Assembly (NCBI RefSeq): GCF_000685295.1
Contig: NZ_ARYL01000005.1
Coordinates: 1 to 64,000 of the forward strand
From: Hyphomonas oceanitis SCH89
Lineage (GTDB): Bacteria > Pseudomonadota > Alphaproteobacteria > Caulobacterales > Hyphomonadaceae
Length of the DNA stretch: 64,000 bases
Direction of reading: 5' to 3'
Shown here one piece after another: positions 50,836 through 60,185 of this stretch. The position numbers and the translations under genes are program-made. Within the stretch, counting starts at the first letter, position 1; the number at the start of each line of letters is the position of its first letter. The notes below the pieces were generated by a model that ran no database searches, was not told where the DNA came from, and saw nothing but the letters and a program-made list of their open reading frames with translations.

Positions 50836-51581
50836 TACACAGCTCCTGCGGTTTTGAGTTTGGAGACGAGCGTCGCAACGTCTTCGACCTTCTCACCGGC
50901 CTGGCGCACAGGCGGCTCGGTGACGGTGACGACAGTGAGGCGCGGCGAAATGTCGACGCCGTACTCTTCCGGCGTTTTCTCGACGATCTCTTTCTTCTTC
51001 GCCTTCATGATGTTCGGCAGCGACGCATAGCGCGGCTCGTTGAGGCGAAGGTCAACCGTGACAATGGCCGGCAACGTGAGCGAGACAGTCTGCAGACCGC
51101 CATCGACTTCGCGTGTGACTTTCAGCTTATCGCCGTCTTTCTCCAGCTTGAACGCGAACGTGCCCTGCGGCCAGTCCAGCAGCGCGGCCAGCATCTGGCC
51201 GGTCTGGTTGCTATCGTCATCGATGGCTTGCTTGCCAAGGATCACGAGGTCAGGGCTTTCGTCGGCGACGACCTTGGCGAGCAGTTTGGCAACGCCAAGT
51301 GGCTCAACGGTCGCGTCGGTCTTGATCAGGATGCCGCGGTCAGCGCCCATGGCGAGCGCTGTGCGCAGGGTTTCCTGGGCCTGTTGCGGGCCGACGGAGA
51401 CAACCACGATCTCGGTGACCGTGCCGGCTTCCTTCATGCGCACGGCCTCTTCGACGGAAATCTCGTCGAACGGGTTCATGGACATCTTGACGTTGGCGAG
51501 GTCGACTCCGGTTTTGTCCGGCTTGACGCGGACCTTCACGTTATAATCGATCACGCGTTTGACGGGCACGAGGACCTTCAT
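50835..51581 (-). CDS. etfB: Electron transfer flavoprotein beta subunit
   Basis: A 248-residue protein: [50 protein letters not shown] and the AMP-binding [32 protein letters not shown]. It forms the heterodimer with EtfA. First gene of etfBA. A LiuR-like palindrome lies about 75 bp upstream of its start. Confidence 0.97.
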   Translation of the reverse strand: MKVLVPVKRVIDYNVKVRVKPDKTGVDLANVKMSMNPFDEISVEEAVRMKEAGTVTEIVVVSVGPQQAQETLRTALAMGADRGILIKTDATVEPLGVAKLLAKVVADESPDLVILGKQAIDDDSNQTGQMLAALLDWPQGTFAFKLEKDGDKLKVTREVDGGLQTVSLTLPAIVTVDLRLNEPRYASLPNIMKAKKKEIVEKTPEEYGVDISPRLTVVTVTEPPVRQAGEKVEDVATLVSKLKTAGAV

Positions 51582-51657
51582 GCGGTGCTCCCTTTTGGTT
51601 TAGAGACGTTTGACATATGGCGGCGTGAGTAGACGTCCACCGCAAAAGACGCAAGGT

Positions 51658-51671
51658 TTACGTTGACGTAA
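51658..51671. promoter_or_regulatory. Putative LiuR-type operator upstream of etfBA
   Basis: TTACGTTGACGTAA is palindromic except for the two central bases. It closely resembles the LiuR (MerR-family) motif, whose regulons in proteobacteria include etfBA and branched-chain amino-acid catabolism (from memory of comparative studies). It lies about 75 bp upstream of the etfB ATG. Confidence 0.55.
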
Positions 51672-51788
51672 CGGTCAATTTGGCGCGGTTTTCATTTTGT
51701 AATGTTTGCGTTTCGTGTATCACGTGTGTTCGTTCATTGGCGCACCTCGGCGCGCCCCAACCTCCAAGCTCTGAAAGGAGACCAAGCC

Positions 51789-51887
51789 ATGATCAGCCCC
51801 CGTCTCCACATCCAGCTTTCAGGTTCAGATGAACATTCTCCACGTGCTGGCGCGCCGCGCCAGACGGGTTTGGCCCTTTTCCGGTAA
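51789..51887 (+). CDS. Possible 32-aa small peptide with strong ribosome-binding site
   Basis: ATG at 51789 with AAAGGAG eight bases upstream, the best ribosome-binding site in this gap, giving a 32-residue peptide (MISPRLHIQLSGSDEHSPRA...). Its end overlaps the start of a second frame at 51829 in another phase. It may be a leader peptide or the first half of a frame-shifted gene. No family is recognised. Confidence 0.4.
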   Translation: MISPRLHIQLSGSDEHSPRAGAPRQTGLALFR

Positions 51888-51996
51888 ACCAAAGGTCCCT
51901 TCAGATACCCAATCCGACAAAAGGCGCGCGCATGCGATCCTTCACACGATACTGCCGCCACATCTCCTGAAGGATGTCGGCGCGGATGACGGCTAG
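51829..51996 (+). CDS. Possible 55-aa small basic protein
   Basis: The frame MNILHVLARRARRVWPFSGK... ends LHTILPPHLLKDVGADDG, with the amphipathic, basic composition of small regulatory proteins. It starts inside the 32-aa frame above, which could give translational coupling, and its stop overlaps the converging gene's end by four bases. Missed by ordinary size cut-offs. Evidence is composition only. Confidence 0.45.
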   Translation: MNILHVLARRARRVWPFSGKPKVPSDTQSDKRRAHAILHTILPPHLLKDVGADDG

Positions 51997-52826
51997 CTGT
52001 CTGCGCCCCTGGCCATCAGGGCGGCGAGGTCCTTGCCCGGTGCGGCGCCCTTCAGGAAGCCGAGCGTGCCGGGGCCGAGGAGTTCCTCCCCTGCCCTGAC
52101 CAGCGCGCCATAGGCCGTGTTGGCGAGGGCTGAGCCCATGCTGACGCGCTTGACGCCAAGCGCTTCAAGCTCCGCCATCGGCACGAAACGGCTACGCGGG
52201 CCCATCAGCACATTGAGGGGCCGGTCGACGGCGCCCAGCACGGTCCTGATATCGTCCATGGTCTTGAGGCCCGGCGCGTAGAGCACATGGGCGCCCGCCT
52301 CCTGATAGGCCTGAAGGCGGGCAATCACGTCTGACAGGTCCGGCACGCCGGTGAAGAAATTCTCGGCGCGGGCGGTGACGAGGAAGGGGAACGGCAAGGC
52401 ATTGGCGGCCTCGACGGCGGCGCGCACGCGGTCTGCCGCCTCGGCAATGCCGTATTGCGGCCGGGCGCTGTCGCCCGTGAAATCCTCGATCGAGCCGCCG
52501 ACGAGGCCGGCCTCGGCGCCAAGGCGGATCGTCTCGGCGCAGGTTTCGGGACTGTGGCCGAAGCCGTTCTCTAGGTCTGCCGTCAGCGGCAGCGGCGTTG
52601 CCGGGGCAAGCGCGCGGATATGGGCGAGCTTCAGGTCGCCGGTGATCTGGTAGTCGGCGACGCCCGTGCTGGCGGCAAAGCCGGCGCTGGTGGAGGCGAG
52701 GGCCTTGAAGCCAAGCCCGGCAAGCACGCGGGCCGAACCGACATCCCAGGGATTGGGCAGCACGAACATGCCCGGATTGTCGTGCAGCGCCTTGAAGGCG
52801 AAAGCCTTGTCCTTTTGCGTGGTCAT
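51993..52826 (-). CDS. Isocitrate lyase/PEP mutase family enzyme
   Basis: About 277 residues from the ATG at 52826, with GGAGGGA upstream. It has FVLPNPWDVGSARVLAGLGFKALASTSAGFAAS (TIM-barrel start), LPLTADLENGFGHSPETCAETIRLGAEAGLVGGSIEDFTGD (metal-binding region) and VLYAPGLKTMDDIRTVLGAV. It belongs to the ICL/PEPM superfamily; the catalytic loop K-R-C-G-H is not evident, so it is not a true isocitrate lyase. The substrate is an unknown 2-oxo or hydroxy acid. Confidence 0.9.
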   Translation of the reverse strand: MTTQKDKAFAFKALHDNPGMFVLPNPWDVGSARVLAGLGFKALASTSAGFAASTGVADYQITGDLKLAHIRALAPATPLPLTADLENGFGHSPETCAETIRLGAEAGLVGGSIEDFTGDSARPQYGIAEAADRVRAAVEAANALPFPFLVTARAENFFTGVPDLSDVIARLQAYQEAGAHVLYAPGLKTMDDIRTVLGAVDRPLNVLMGPRSRFVPMAELEALGVKRVSMGSALANTAYGALVRAGEELLGPGTLGFLKGAAPGKDLAALMARGADS

Positions 52827-52919
52827 CTCTGTGTCCCTCCGTTTGCGTACCAGTCTGGTCGCATGGGCGCGCAAGGACAAGCCACCCGATCCCTGCGCAT
52901 GGCAGGGCTACCGAAACGC

Positions 52920-54173
52920 TTAGGCGGGCGGCTCGTTATTGGCCGCCAGTACTTCACCGGCGAGATAGAGCGAGCCACAGATCAGGATACGGTCGGCGTC
53001 TGTTGCGGCCGCGGCACTGACGGCCGCATTGAGGTCAGCGCAGGCGGTGACATTCAGGCCTGCCGTGCGCGCCGCATCGGCAAGGTCGTGCGGCTCGGCG
53101 CCGCGATGGCCGGGGGCATTGGGCAGGGTGAAAACGTCCGGCTTCAGGTGGCGGAAGGGCAGGAAGAAGCCGGTCGCATCCTTCGAGGCGAGCATGGCCG
53201 TCACCAGCACCGTTCGCCCCGGCAGGGTTTTCAGATGGTGCGCAATCGCCCGCGCCGCATGCGGATTATGCCCGCCATCGAGCCAGACTTCCGCTTCAGG
53301 CGCCAGTGCCGTCACCGGACCCGGCTTCAGCCGCTGCATGCGGGCGGGCCACGTGGCGGTGCGCGCACCTTCGAAGATGGCGTCCTGGCTGATGCGGGTG
53401 GAGGCGCCGAAGAGTTGCATGGCCATGGCGGCGAGCGCCGCATTGCCGCGTTGGTGTTCGCCGATCAGGGAAATGTCGTCCGGCATGGCATCTATGAAGT
53501 GCGCCTTCAGCCGGTAGAGCGGGGCGCCGAGACGGGCCGCCTCGTTGGCGATCACCTCGTCGCATACCTTGCGCTGGATGGCCGTCACAACCGGCCGACC
53601 CGGGCGGATGATGCCCGCCTTCTCGCCCGCGATCTTGCGGATATCGGAGCCGAGGAAGGCCTTGTGGTCGAAATCAATCGGCGTGATCACGCAGAGCGCG
53701 GGCTTGGCGATCACATTGGTCGCGTCATAGCGCCCGCCAAGGCCGACCTCGAGAATGAGGAGGTCTGCGGGCACTTCGCTGAAGGCCAGCAGGGCGGCGG
53801 CCGTGGTTGCTTCGAAATGCGTGATCTGGAGGCCCTGAACGGCCTCGAAGGTGCGGTCGAGCCAGGCGATCAGGCGCGCATCGTCGACAATCTCACCCGC
53901 CAGCCGGATGCGCTCATTGAAGCGCACGAGGTGCGGTGAGGTAAAGACATGAACCGTAAGGCCAGCCGCCTCGGCCATGGCGCGCATGAAGGCGGAGGTC
54001 GAGCCCTTGCCGTTCGTGCCTGCCACATGAATGACCGGCGGCAGCCTGTCCTGCGGACGGCCGAGCGCATCGAGCGCGGCCTCGACCCGCCCGAGCGACA
54101 GCTCGATGGTTTCAGGATAGAGCCCTTCGAAACGCGCCAGCGCTGCGGCAAGGGCCGCATTGTTTCCGATCAA
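52920..54173 (-). CDS. folC: Bifunctional folylpolyglutamate/dihydrofolate synthase
   Basis: A 417-residue Mur-ligase-like protein: VIHVAGTNGKGSTSAFMRAM (P-loop), FTSPHLVRFNERIRLAG, LLILEVGLGGRYDATNVI and VWLDGGHNPHAARAIAHHL. It adds glutamate to folate precursors. The start overlaps the accD stop as ATGA, so folC is the last gene of the trp-accD-folC run, a conserved alphaproteobacterial order. Confidence 0.96.
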   Translation of the reverse strand: MIGNNAALAAALARFEGLYPETIELSLGRVEAALDALGRPQDRLPPVIHVAGTNGKGSTSAFMRAMAEAAGLTVHVFTSPHLVRFNERIRLAGEIVDDARLIAWLDRTFEAVQGLQITHFEATTAAALLAFSEVPADLLILEVGLGGRYDATNVIAKPALCVITPIDFDHKAFLGSDIRKIAGEKAGIIRPGRPVVTAIQRKVCDEVIANEAARLGAPLYRLKAHFIDAMPDDISLIGEHQRGNAALAAMAMQLFGASTRISQDAIFEGARTATWPARMQRLKPGPVTALAPEAEVWLDGGHNPHAARAIAHHLKTLPGRTVLVTAMLASKDATGFFLPFRHLKPDVFTLPNAPGHRGAEPHDLADAARTAGLNVTACADLNAAVSAAAATDADRILICGSLYLAGEVLAANNEPPA

Positions 54174-55150
54174 GCAGTCTTGCCTTTGGTCTCCGCGGCC
54201 TTGGGCACATGGGTCTTGGGCTGGCTGAGCGCCGTGATGCGCGCATCATCGCGGCGGCGGGAATTGGGCAGGAGATGCGACAGGATACGCGTCAGTGTCG
54301 CCTTCATCTCGCGGCGGTCGACAACGATATCGACCTGGCCCTTTTCGCGCAGGAATTCCGAGCGCTGGAAGCCCTTGGGCAGGCTTTCGCGAATGGTCTG
54401 TTCGATCACGCGCGGGCCGGAGAAGGCAATCATCGCGCCCGGCTCGGCCAAATGAATGTCGCCGAGCATGGCATAGGAGGCCGAGACACCGCCGGATGTC
54501 GGATCGGTCAGCACAACGATATAAGGCAGTTTGGCTTCAGCCAGTTCGTTCACGGCCAGCGTTGTGCGCGGCATCTGCATCAGGCTGAGCGTGCCTTCCT
54601 GCATGCGTGCGCCGCCGGAAGCCGTGCAAACCACAAAGGCCGCCTTGCGGGCGAGGGCCATTTGCGCAGCGGTGACGAAGGCCTCGCCCGCCGCCATGCC
54701 GAGCGATCCGCCCATGAAGTCAAAATCCTGCACCAGCAACACGGTGGGCACGCCGCCGATCTTGCCATAGGCCGCAACCATGCAGTCATCCTGCAAAAGA
54801 GGCGCGCCGCCATTCTCGGTTTCGCGCTTCTCGCGCGCGGCGATCTTGGCCTTGGCCGCCTTGATGCGGGCCGGATAGGGCTTGTCGTCCTTGAATTTCA
54901 GCGGGTCGGACGGAACAGGCGGCAGCAGGATCGGCTCCCAGCGCTCTTCATCGAACAGAAGGCGGCAGCGCGTGCGCGGACTGATGCGCATGTGTGCGCC
55001 GGCGGGCGTGACCCACCAGTTCTCTTCAAGGTCCGTCTTGTAGACAAGTTCACCGGACGCAGGACATTTGACCCAAAGGTCATCCGGCGTCTCTTTCTTG
55101 GCGAGCATGGTCTTCAGGCCAGGGGGAGTGACCTTCGTGATCCAGTTCAT
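54170..55150 (-). CDS. accD: Acetyl-CoA carboxylase carboxyltransferase beta subunit
   Basis: A 326-residue protein with the carboxyltransferase crotonase-like core: LVQDFDFMGGSLGMAAGEAF, CTASGGARMQEGTLSLMQMPRT, LPYIVVLTDPTSGGVSASYAMLGD and FSGPRVIEQTIRESLPKGFQRSEFL. The N-terminal zinc ribbon is eroded: the region reads WVKCPASGELVYKTDLEENWWVTPAGAHMR, keeping one of the usual four Cys. It forms malonyl-CoA with AccA. Operon position between trpA and folC. Confidence 0.96.
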   Translation of the reverse strand: MNWITKVTPPGLKTMLAKKETPDDLWVKCPASGELVYKTDLEENWWVTPAGAHMRISPRTRCRLLFDEERWEPILLPPVPSDPLKFKDDKPYPARIKAAKAKIAAREKRETENGGAPLLQDDCMVAAYGKIGGVPTVLLVQDFDFMGGSLGMAAGEAFVTAAQMALARKAAFVVCTASGGARMQEGTLSLMQMPRTTLAVNELAEAKLPYIVVLTDPTSGGVSASYAMLGDIHLAEPGAMIAFSGPRVIEQTIRESLPKGFQRSEFLREKGQVDIVVDRREMKATLTRILSHLLPNSRRRDDARITALSQPKTHVPKAAETKGKTA

Positions 55151-55180
55151 GCCTTAACTCCTTAAAGACCGTAACAGCCT

Positions 55181-56008
55181 CTACGCTTTAACCACCGCAG
55201 CGATCGCTGCGCTCAGTTCCCCTGCCAATGCGCCCATTCCCCGCGGCGCTTTTGAATAATCACCCGATTCGTGGGCTGACTGAGCATGCTCCACGAAAGC
55301 GGAGCCTACGACAACCCCATCGGCGATTTTAGCCATTTCTGCAGCCTGTACACCATTTTTCACACCAAAACCAACGCAGACGGGCAATCCTGATACGCGT
55401 CGCACCATCTCGACGTTCCCGGCGATGGACTCAGGATCAGCCGATCCGGCGCCTGTAACACCGTTAACGGCGACAAAATAAACGAAGCCAGAAGCGCCAT
55501 CGGCCACTTTAGCCATGCGGGCTTCATGCGTGGTTGGCGTGGCGAGGCGGATGACGGAGAGGTCGTGCTTGGCATATTCGGCGCGCAGCTCTGCGTCTTC
55601 TTCCGGCGGAAGGTCAACGAGGATCGTGCCATCAATGCCAGCCGCATGGGCCGCTTCGGCAAAGGCCGCATAGCCCAGCGAATGCACGGGATTGGCATAG
55701 CCCATCAGGATGACAGGCGTTTCCTGATCGGTTTCGCGGAAGCGCGCGACGAGCGAGATCACGTCGATCAGCTTGGTATGATTGGCGAGCGCACGCAGGC
55801 CGGCCCGCTGAATGGACGGGCCGTCCGCCATGGGATCAGTGAAGGGCGCGCCGATCTCGATAATGTCGGCGCCATTGTCCCGCAGGGCCTGCATGGAGGC
55901 AAAGCTGCCTTCAAGGTCCGGGTCGCCCGCCATGAGGTAAGCAACCAATGCTGCGCGTTTCTCCGCTTTAACCTTGTCAAAGCGTGCCGTAATTCGGGAA
56001 GTGGGCAT
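55181..56008 (-). CDS. trpA: Tryptophan synthase alpha chain
   Basis: About 275 residues from the ATG at 56008, which overlaps the cutA stop by one base (TGATG). Catalytic Glu in DIIEIGAPFTDPMADGPSIQRAG and Asp in VDLPPEEDAELR; GFVYFVAVNGVTGA and VCVGFGVKNG complete the phosphate-binding face. It cleaves indole-3-glycerol phosphate and channels indole to TrpB. Confidence 0.97.
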   Translation of the reverse strand: MPTSRITARFDKVKAEKRAALVAYLMAGDPDLEGSFASMQALRDNGADIIEIGAPFTDPMADGPSIQRAGLRALANHTKLIDVISLVARFRETDQETPVILMGYANPVHSLGYAAFAEAAHAAGIDGTILVDLPPEEDAELRAEYAKHDLSVIRLATPTTHEARMAKVADGASGFVYFVAVNGVTGAGSADPESIAGNVEMVRRVSGLPVCVGFGVKNGVQAAEMAKIADGVVVGSAFVEHAQSAHESGDYSKAPRGMGALAGELSAAIAAVVKA

Positions 56009-56325
56009 CAGGAATCCGTATTTTCGTTGACCCAGGCCTCGTAAGGCGCGGAGACATGGGCGCAAGGCAGCGCGACAATGGCGGGCACCTCATAGGGGTG
56101 GATCTCGTTCACCAGCGCTTCGATCTCGGTCCAGTGTGCCTCGGGCGCCTTCATCCACAGAACGAACTCGAAAGCATGCTCGACCACGCCTTTCCAGCGA
56201 TAGGTGGAGGTGACCGGCCCTTCGAGATTGGCGCAGGCCGACAGGCGGCGCTCGACAGCGGCGTCAGCAATTTCCTCGGCGACACGGCGCGACGGGCAGG
56301 TAACGCGGATGAGGAGAATGGTCAT
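56008..56325 (-). CDS. cutA: Divalent-cation tolerance protein CutA
   Basis: A 105-residue protein: ERRLSACANLEGPVTSTYRWKGVVEHAFEFVLWMKAPEAHW, with HPYEVPAIVALPC at the C-terminus. It forms a trimer like PII proteins. It is wedged between the DUF2158 gene and trpA, with overlapping codons on both sides, so it is cotranscribed with the trp genes. Confidence 0.94.
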   Translation of the reverse strand: MTILLIRVTCPSRRVAEEIADAAVERRLSACANLEGPVTSTYRWKGVVEHAFEFVLWMKAPEAHWTEIEALVNEIHPYEVPAIVALPCAHVSAPYEAWVNENTDS

Positions 56326-56573
56326 TCACTATCTCCTGAACGCTTATCTTTTTCCAAGATGAAGGCGATCCTTCGGGCAAGTTCGTGATCACTCATTTGC
56401 TCAATTTCGGCTTCCTGCAATTGATCGGCCTTGAAAGGTTTTTGCTTCAATTCGTCTTTTACGAACCAGTGACAAGTCACAACGTCGTCCTCAACACTGA
56501 AGACGGTCATCTGAGGTCCACCCGACCTCAACCGCACAAGCAGCCCAACGGAGAATGTTTCGCCGCTGCTCAA
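56322..56573 (-). CDS. YodC-like (DUF2158) small protein
   Basis: An 83-residue protein: [20 protein letters not shown] then [17 protein letters not shown], the DUF2158 pattern, plus a helical C-terminal extension ([21 protein letters not shown]). It overlaps trpB as ATGA and cutA by four bases. The function is unknown. Its place inside the trpB-trpA interval is unusual. Confidence 0.88.
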   Translation of the reverse strand: MSSGETFSVGLLVRLRSGGPQMTVFSVEDDVVTCHWFVKDELKQKPFKADQLQEAEIEQMSDHELARRIAFILEKDKRSGDSE

Positions 56574-57787
56574 ATCTCAAACCCCAGAGCCTTCGCGACG
56601 CTGAACACATCCTTGTCGCCGCGGCCGCAGAGATTCATGATCAGGAGGCCGTCCTTGTCCATTGTATCGAGGACGTCGCCAAGGCGCGCAATCGCGTGCG
56701 CGGGCTCCAGCGCCGGAATGATGCCCTCAAGCTGGGTACAAAGCCGGAATGCAGCCAGCGCCTCATCGTCAGTGCATGAAAGATACTCAGCCCGGCCCGT
56801 ATCGCGCAGGAAGGCATGTTCCGGCCCGATGCCCGGATAGTCTAGGCCAGCGCTGATCGAGTGCGCATCGACGATCTGGCCGTCATCGGTTTGCAGCAAA
56901 TAGGTGCGGTTGCCATGCAGGATGCCGGGCTTGCCGCCATTCAGCGCCGCCGCATGCTCACCCGTCTCGATGCCATGTCCCGCCGCCTCGACGCCGATCA
57001 GGCGCACGCCCTCATCATTGATGAACGGGTGGAACAGGCCGATGGCGTTGGAGCCGCCACCGATACAGGCCATCACGGCATCCGGCAGACGGCCCTCGCG
57101 CTCAAGGATCTGCTGGCGGGCTTCGATGCCGATAATGCTCTGGAAGTCGCGCACCATCTCAGGATACGGGTGCGGGCCAGCGGCCGTGCCGATGCAGTAG
57201 AACGTGTCGTCCACGTTGGTCACCCAGTCGCGCAGGGCTTCGTTCATCGCATCCTTCAGCGTACCCGTGCCGGAAGACACCGGCACGATCTCGGCGCCCA
57301 GAAGGCGCATGCGGAAAACGTTCGGCTTCTGGCGCTCGACGTCGGTCTCGCCCATGAAGACCACGCATTTCAGGCCAAAACGCGCGCAGATCGTCGCCGT
57401 CGCAACGCCATGCTGGCCGGCGCCCGTCTCGGCGATGATGCGTGTCTTGCCCATGCGCATGGCCAGCAGGACCTGACCAAGGCAGTTATTGATCTTGTGC
57501 GCGCCGGTATGGTTCAGCTCATCGCGTTTGAAATAGATCTTGGCCTTGCCGAAGTGCTCGGTCATGCGCTCGGCAAAATAGAGCGGGGACGGGCGGCCGA
57601 CATAATGGGCCCACATGTCGTCCATCTGCGCCTTGAAGGCGGGGTCCAGCTTGGCCGCCCGGTATTCCTTCTCAAGGTCCAGGATCAGCGGCATCAGCGT
57701 TTCGGCGACATAGCGTCCGCCGAACTCACCAAACCGGCCGTTTGCGTCCGGCCATTTGTCCCAGGTATTGCGCAGGTCCATCGTCAT
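56570..57787 (-). CDS. trpB: Tryptophan synthase beta chain
   Basis: A 405-residue PLP enzyme: [37 protein letters not shown] (PLP Lys), [19 protein letters not shown] and [15 protein letters not shown]. It condenses indole with serine to tryptophan. It lies 37 bp after trpF. Confidence 0.97.
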   Translation of the reverse strand: MTMDLRNTWDKWPDANGRFGEFGGRYVAETLMPLILDLEKEYRAAKLDPAFKAQMDDMWAHYVGRPSPLYFAERMTEHFGKAKIYFKRDELNHTGAHKINNCLGQVLLAMRMGKTRIIAETGAGQHGVATATICARFGLKCVVFMGETDVERQKPNVFRMRLLGAEIVPVSSGTGTLKDAMNEALRDWVTNVDDTFYCIGTAAGPHPYPEMVRDFQSIIGIEARQQILEREGRLPDAVMACIGGGSNAIGLFHPFINDEGVRLIGVEAAGHGIETGEHAAALNGGKPGILHGNRTYLLQTDDGQIVDAHSISAGLDYPGIGPEHAFLRDTGRAEYLSCTDDEALAAFRLCTQLEGIIPALEPAHAIARLGDVLDTMDKDGLLIMNLCGRGDKDVFSVAKALGFEI

Positions 57788-57824
57788 GCCTTTGTTTCCT
57801 GTCCCGAAGACGCGCCAGGCGCGC

Positions 57825-58454
57825 TCAGGGCTGCTTCGCGGCGCGGATAAAGGCCCGCACCAGCTCTCTGTCCTTTAACCCTCGTACCCGCTCGACGCCA
57901 GAGGAGACATCAACTGCGGGCGCTCCTGTCGCGGCAATAGCTGAGGCGACATTGTCCGGCGTCAAGCCGCCCGCGAGCATCCAGGGCGCCGCAGGCTGCC
58001 ATCCGTCGAGGATTGCCCAGTCGAACACCTGCCCATGACCGCCGGAATAGGCCGCATCCTTTGGCGGCTTGGCATCGATCAGCAGCTTGTCCGCGCTCAC
58101 GAACGTATTGGCGGTGTCCAGGTCGGCGCGCGTGGCAACGCCCAGCGCTTTCCAGACTTCGCGCCCGGTACGCGCCTTGATCTCGGCCAGCCGCTCTGGC
58201 GTCTCGGCGCCATGCAGCTGCAGCACCGGGAAGCCGAGCGCAACAATCACGTCCACCTCGGCATCGGTCGGATCGACCATCAGCGCCACGGGCCGCGCCT
58301 TGCCGACCTGTAGCAAGAGGCTCGCCGCCGCTTCCGGCGTCACGCGGCGCGGGCTGCCCGGGACGAAATTGAAGCCAATCCAGTCGGCCCCCTCACGCGC
58401 CGCAAAGCGCACGAGGTCCGGATCGATAAGGCCGCATATCTTCACGTGGGTCAT
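57825..58454 (-). CDS. trpF: Phosphoribosylanthranilate isomerase
   Basis: A 209-residue TIM-barrel protein: [33 protein letters not shown] with the catalytic Cys, [25 protein letters not shown] (active-site Asp) and [14 protein letters not shown]. First gene of the trpF-trpB-DUF2158-cutA-trpA-accD-folC run. Confidence 0.96.
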   Translation of the reverse strand: MTHVKICGLIDPDLVRFAAREGADWIGFNFVPGSPRRVTPEAAASLLLQVGKARPVALMVDPTDAEVDVIVALGFPVLQLHGAETPERLAEIKARTGREVWKALGVATRADLDTANTFVSADKLLIDAKPPKDAAYSGGHGQVFDWAILDGWQPAAPWMLAGGLTPDNVASAIAATGAPAVDVSSGVERVRGLKDRELVRAFIRAAKQP

Positions 58455-58502
58455 GACATGCCCGTTACGCCAGCACCGGGCCTACGTCCACACTTCGGGC
58501 CC

Positions 58503-60185
58503 TCAGGCGCGGGGCGCGCGGGCCAGTCCCATGGTGGCCGGGCCGGAGACATTTACGGCCTGAGCCAATGGCTGCTCGCCATCGGGGCGCGCGATCATGG
58601 CCTTGAGACGCTCAAGCTGGTCATGCGCCAGAGGACTGAACGCATTCACGGACGACGGCATGGACGGGCGCCCGAAATAATAGCCCTGCGCCGTCAGGCA
58701 CCCGATGTCGCGCAACTGGAACGCCATGTCGCTGGTCTCAACACCCTCGGCTGTCACTTCCACATCCATGCTGGCTGCGAGCGACACCAGCGCCTCGACG
58801 ATCTTCCGGCTGGTCGGGTTGTGCGTCATGGTCGCAATGAAGGACTGGTCGATCTTGATCTTGTTGATCGGCAGTTTGCGCAGGTGCGTAAGGCTGGAAT
58901 AGCCCGTGCCGAAATCGTCAAGCGCCAGCGAGAAGCCCGCACGCCGCAGCTGCGCCAGGACAAGACCGGCCGCCTCGATATCATTGATCAGGGCGCTTTC
59001 GGTGATTTCCAGCTCCAGCCGCTCTGCGGGAAAACCAACGGCCTGGATAATCTTGACCACATGCGCGCAGAGATCGCGATTGAGCAGGGACGCGGAAATA
59101 TTGATGGCAAGATAGTGCTGCCCGGCCTGGTGCATCGGGTCCGAGCAGGCTTCGCGGATCAGCGCCATCGTCATTTGCTGGATCAGGCCCGTATCCTCGG
59201 CAATTGGAATGAAGGCATCCGGCATGATCATGCCGAGATCAGGGTGCAGCCACCGCGCCAGAACCTCGAAACCTTCGACACGCCCGTCCGACAGGCGCAC
59301 AAGCGGCTGGTAATATGCGCGGATCTCGCCATTGGTCAGCGCGCGCTGCAGGTCGTGCTCGAGGCGTTTGCGCGCCGCCAGCTGATCGCTCATTTCGTGC
59401 CGGAAGTGACAGAACGTCCCCCTGCCCGACCCCTTGGCCCTGTAGAGGGCGAGATCGGCGCGGCGCATGAGTTCATCACCTGACAGCGCAGCATCCGGCG
59501 CACAGGTGGCGATACCGATGCTTGCTCCCACCGTACAGACTATGGCGCCAATCCTGACCGGCTTTTCCATCTCGGCCAGAATGCGTGTGGCAATTGCGGT
59601 GCGCATTTCCAGTGTTTGTGCGCCGCTATAAAGGACAGCGAACTCGTCGCCGCCGAGACGCGCAAATATGGCCGCACCCTGGGACACGTTTCTGAGGCGG
59701 GCCGATAGTTCCCGCAACACGGTATCACCGACGCCATGTCCATGCAGGTCATTGACCGGCTTGAACCGGTCCAGATCGATCATGAACAGGACGCATGATC
59801 CATTGCCGGCCTCGGTGAGGTTCTGCAGGACCCGGTGGAAGGCCCTGCGATTGGGAAGTTCCGTCAACGAATCCGCTAGCGCAAGATCCGACATGGTCTG
59901 CTCGGCAACCACACGCCGGGCGTGTTCCCGTTGCATTTGCCGATAACGCAGCGCCGCAATGATAAGGGCCTGAATCGATAGCGAGATGAAGACCAGCGCG
60001 AACTCATCAATGTTCCAGTGTTCATGCTTGGCAGAAAACGCAGCGAACCGCTCAAACAGATCGTACTGACCGCCGATCATGATGGTCAGGGCACTTCCCG
60101 CGATGAGGAATGCGATGTCATTATGCAACCATGAGGGCAGCATCCTGTCGCTTGCGCGGATCAGATTACCAATAAAACGACGCAT
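58503..60185 (-). CDS. GGDEF-EAL cyclic-di-GMP signalling protein
   Basis: About 560 residues (ATG at 60185; a TTG at 60203 is also possible). Two N-terminal membrane segments (DIAFLIAGSALTIMIGG and ALVFISLSIQALIIAAL) are followed by a GGDEF domain with intact RLGGDEFAVLYSG. The EAL domain reads EVLARW in place of EALLRW, with DDFGTGYSSLTHLRKLPINKIKIDQSFI and AEGVET retained. It may make or break c-di-GMP, or both; the GGDEF site is intact, while the EAL signature varies by one residue. It is membrane-anchored. Confidence 0.94.
   Translation of the reverse strand: MRRFIGNLIRASDRMLPSWLHNDIAFLIAGSALTIMIGGQYDLFERFAAFSAKHEHWNIDEFALVFISLSIQALIIAALRYRQMQREHARRVVAEQTMSDLALADSLTELPNRRAFHRVLQNLTEAGNGSCVLFMIDLDRFKPVNDLHGHGVGDTVLRELSARLRNVSQGAAIFARLGGDEFAVLYSGAQTLEMRTAIATRILAEMEKPVRIGAIVCTVGASIGIATCAPDAALSGDELMRRADLALYRAKGSGRGTFCHFRHEMSDQLAARKRLEHDLQRALTNGEIRAYYQPLVRLSDGRVEGFEVLARWLHPDLGMIMPDAFIPIAEDTGLIQQMTMALIREACSDPMHQAGQHYLAINISASLLNRDLCAHVVKIIQAVGFPAERLELEITESALINDIEAAGLVLAQLRRAGFSLALDDFGTGYSSLTHLRKLPINKIKIDQSFIATMTHNPTSRKIVEALVSLAASMDVEVTAEGVETSDMAFQLRDIGCLTAQGYYFGRPSMPSSVNAFSPLAHDQLERLKAMIARPDGEQPLAQAVNVSGPATMGLARAPRA

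Noticed and set aside
52620-53939. 439-codon rightward frame over folC
   Set aside because: Antisense to a complete folC with all motifs; typical high-GC mirror frame.
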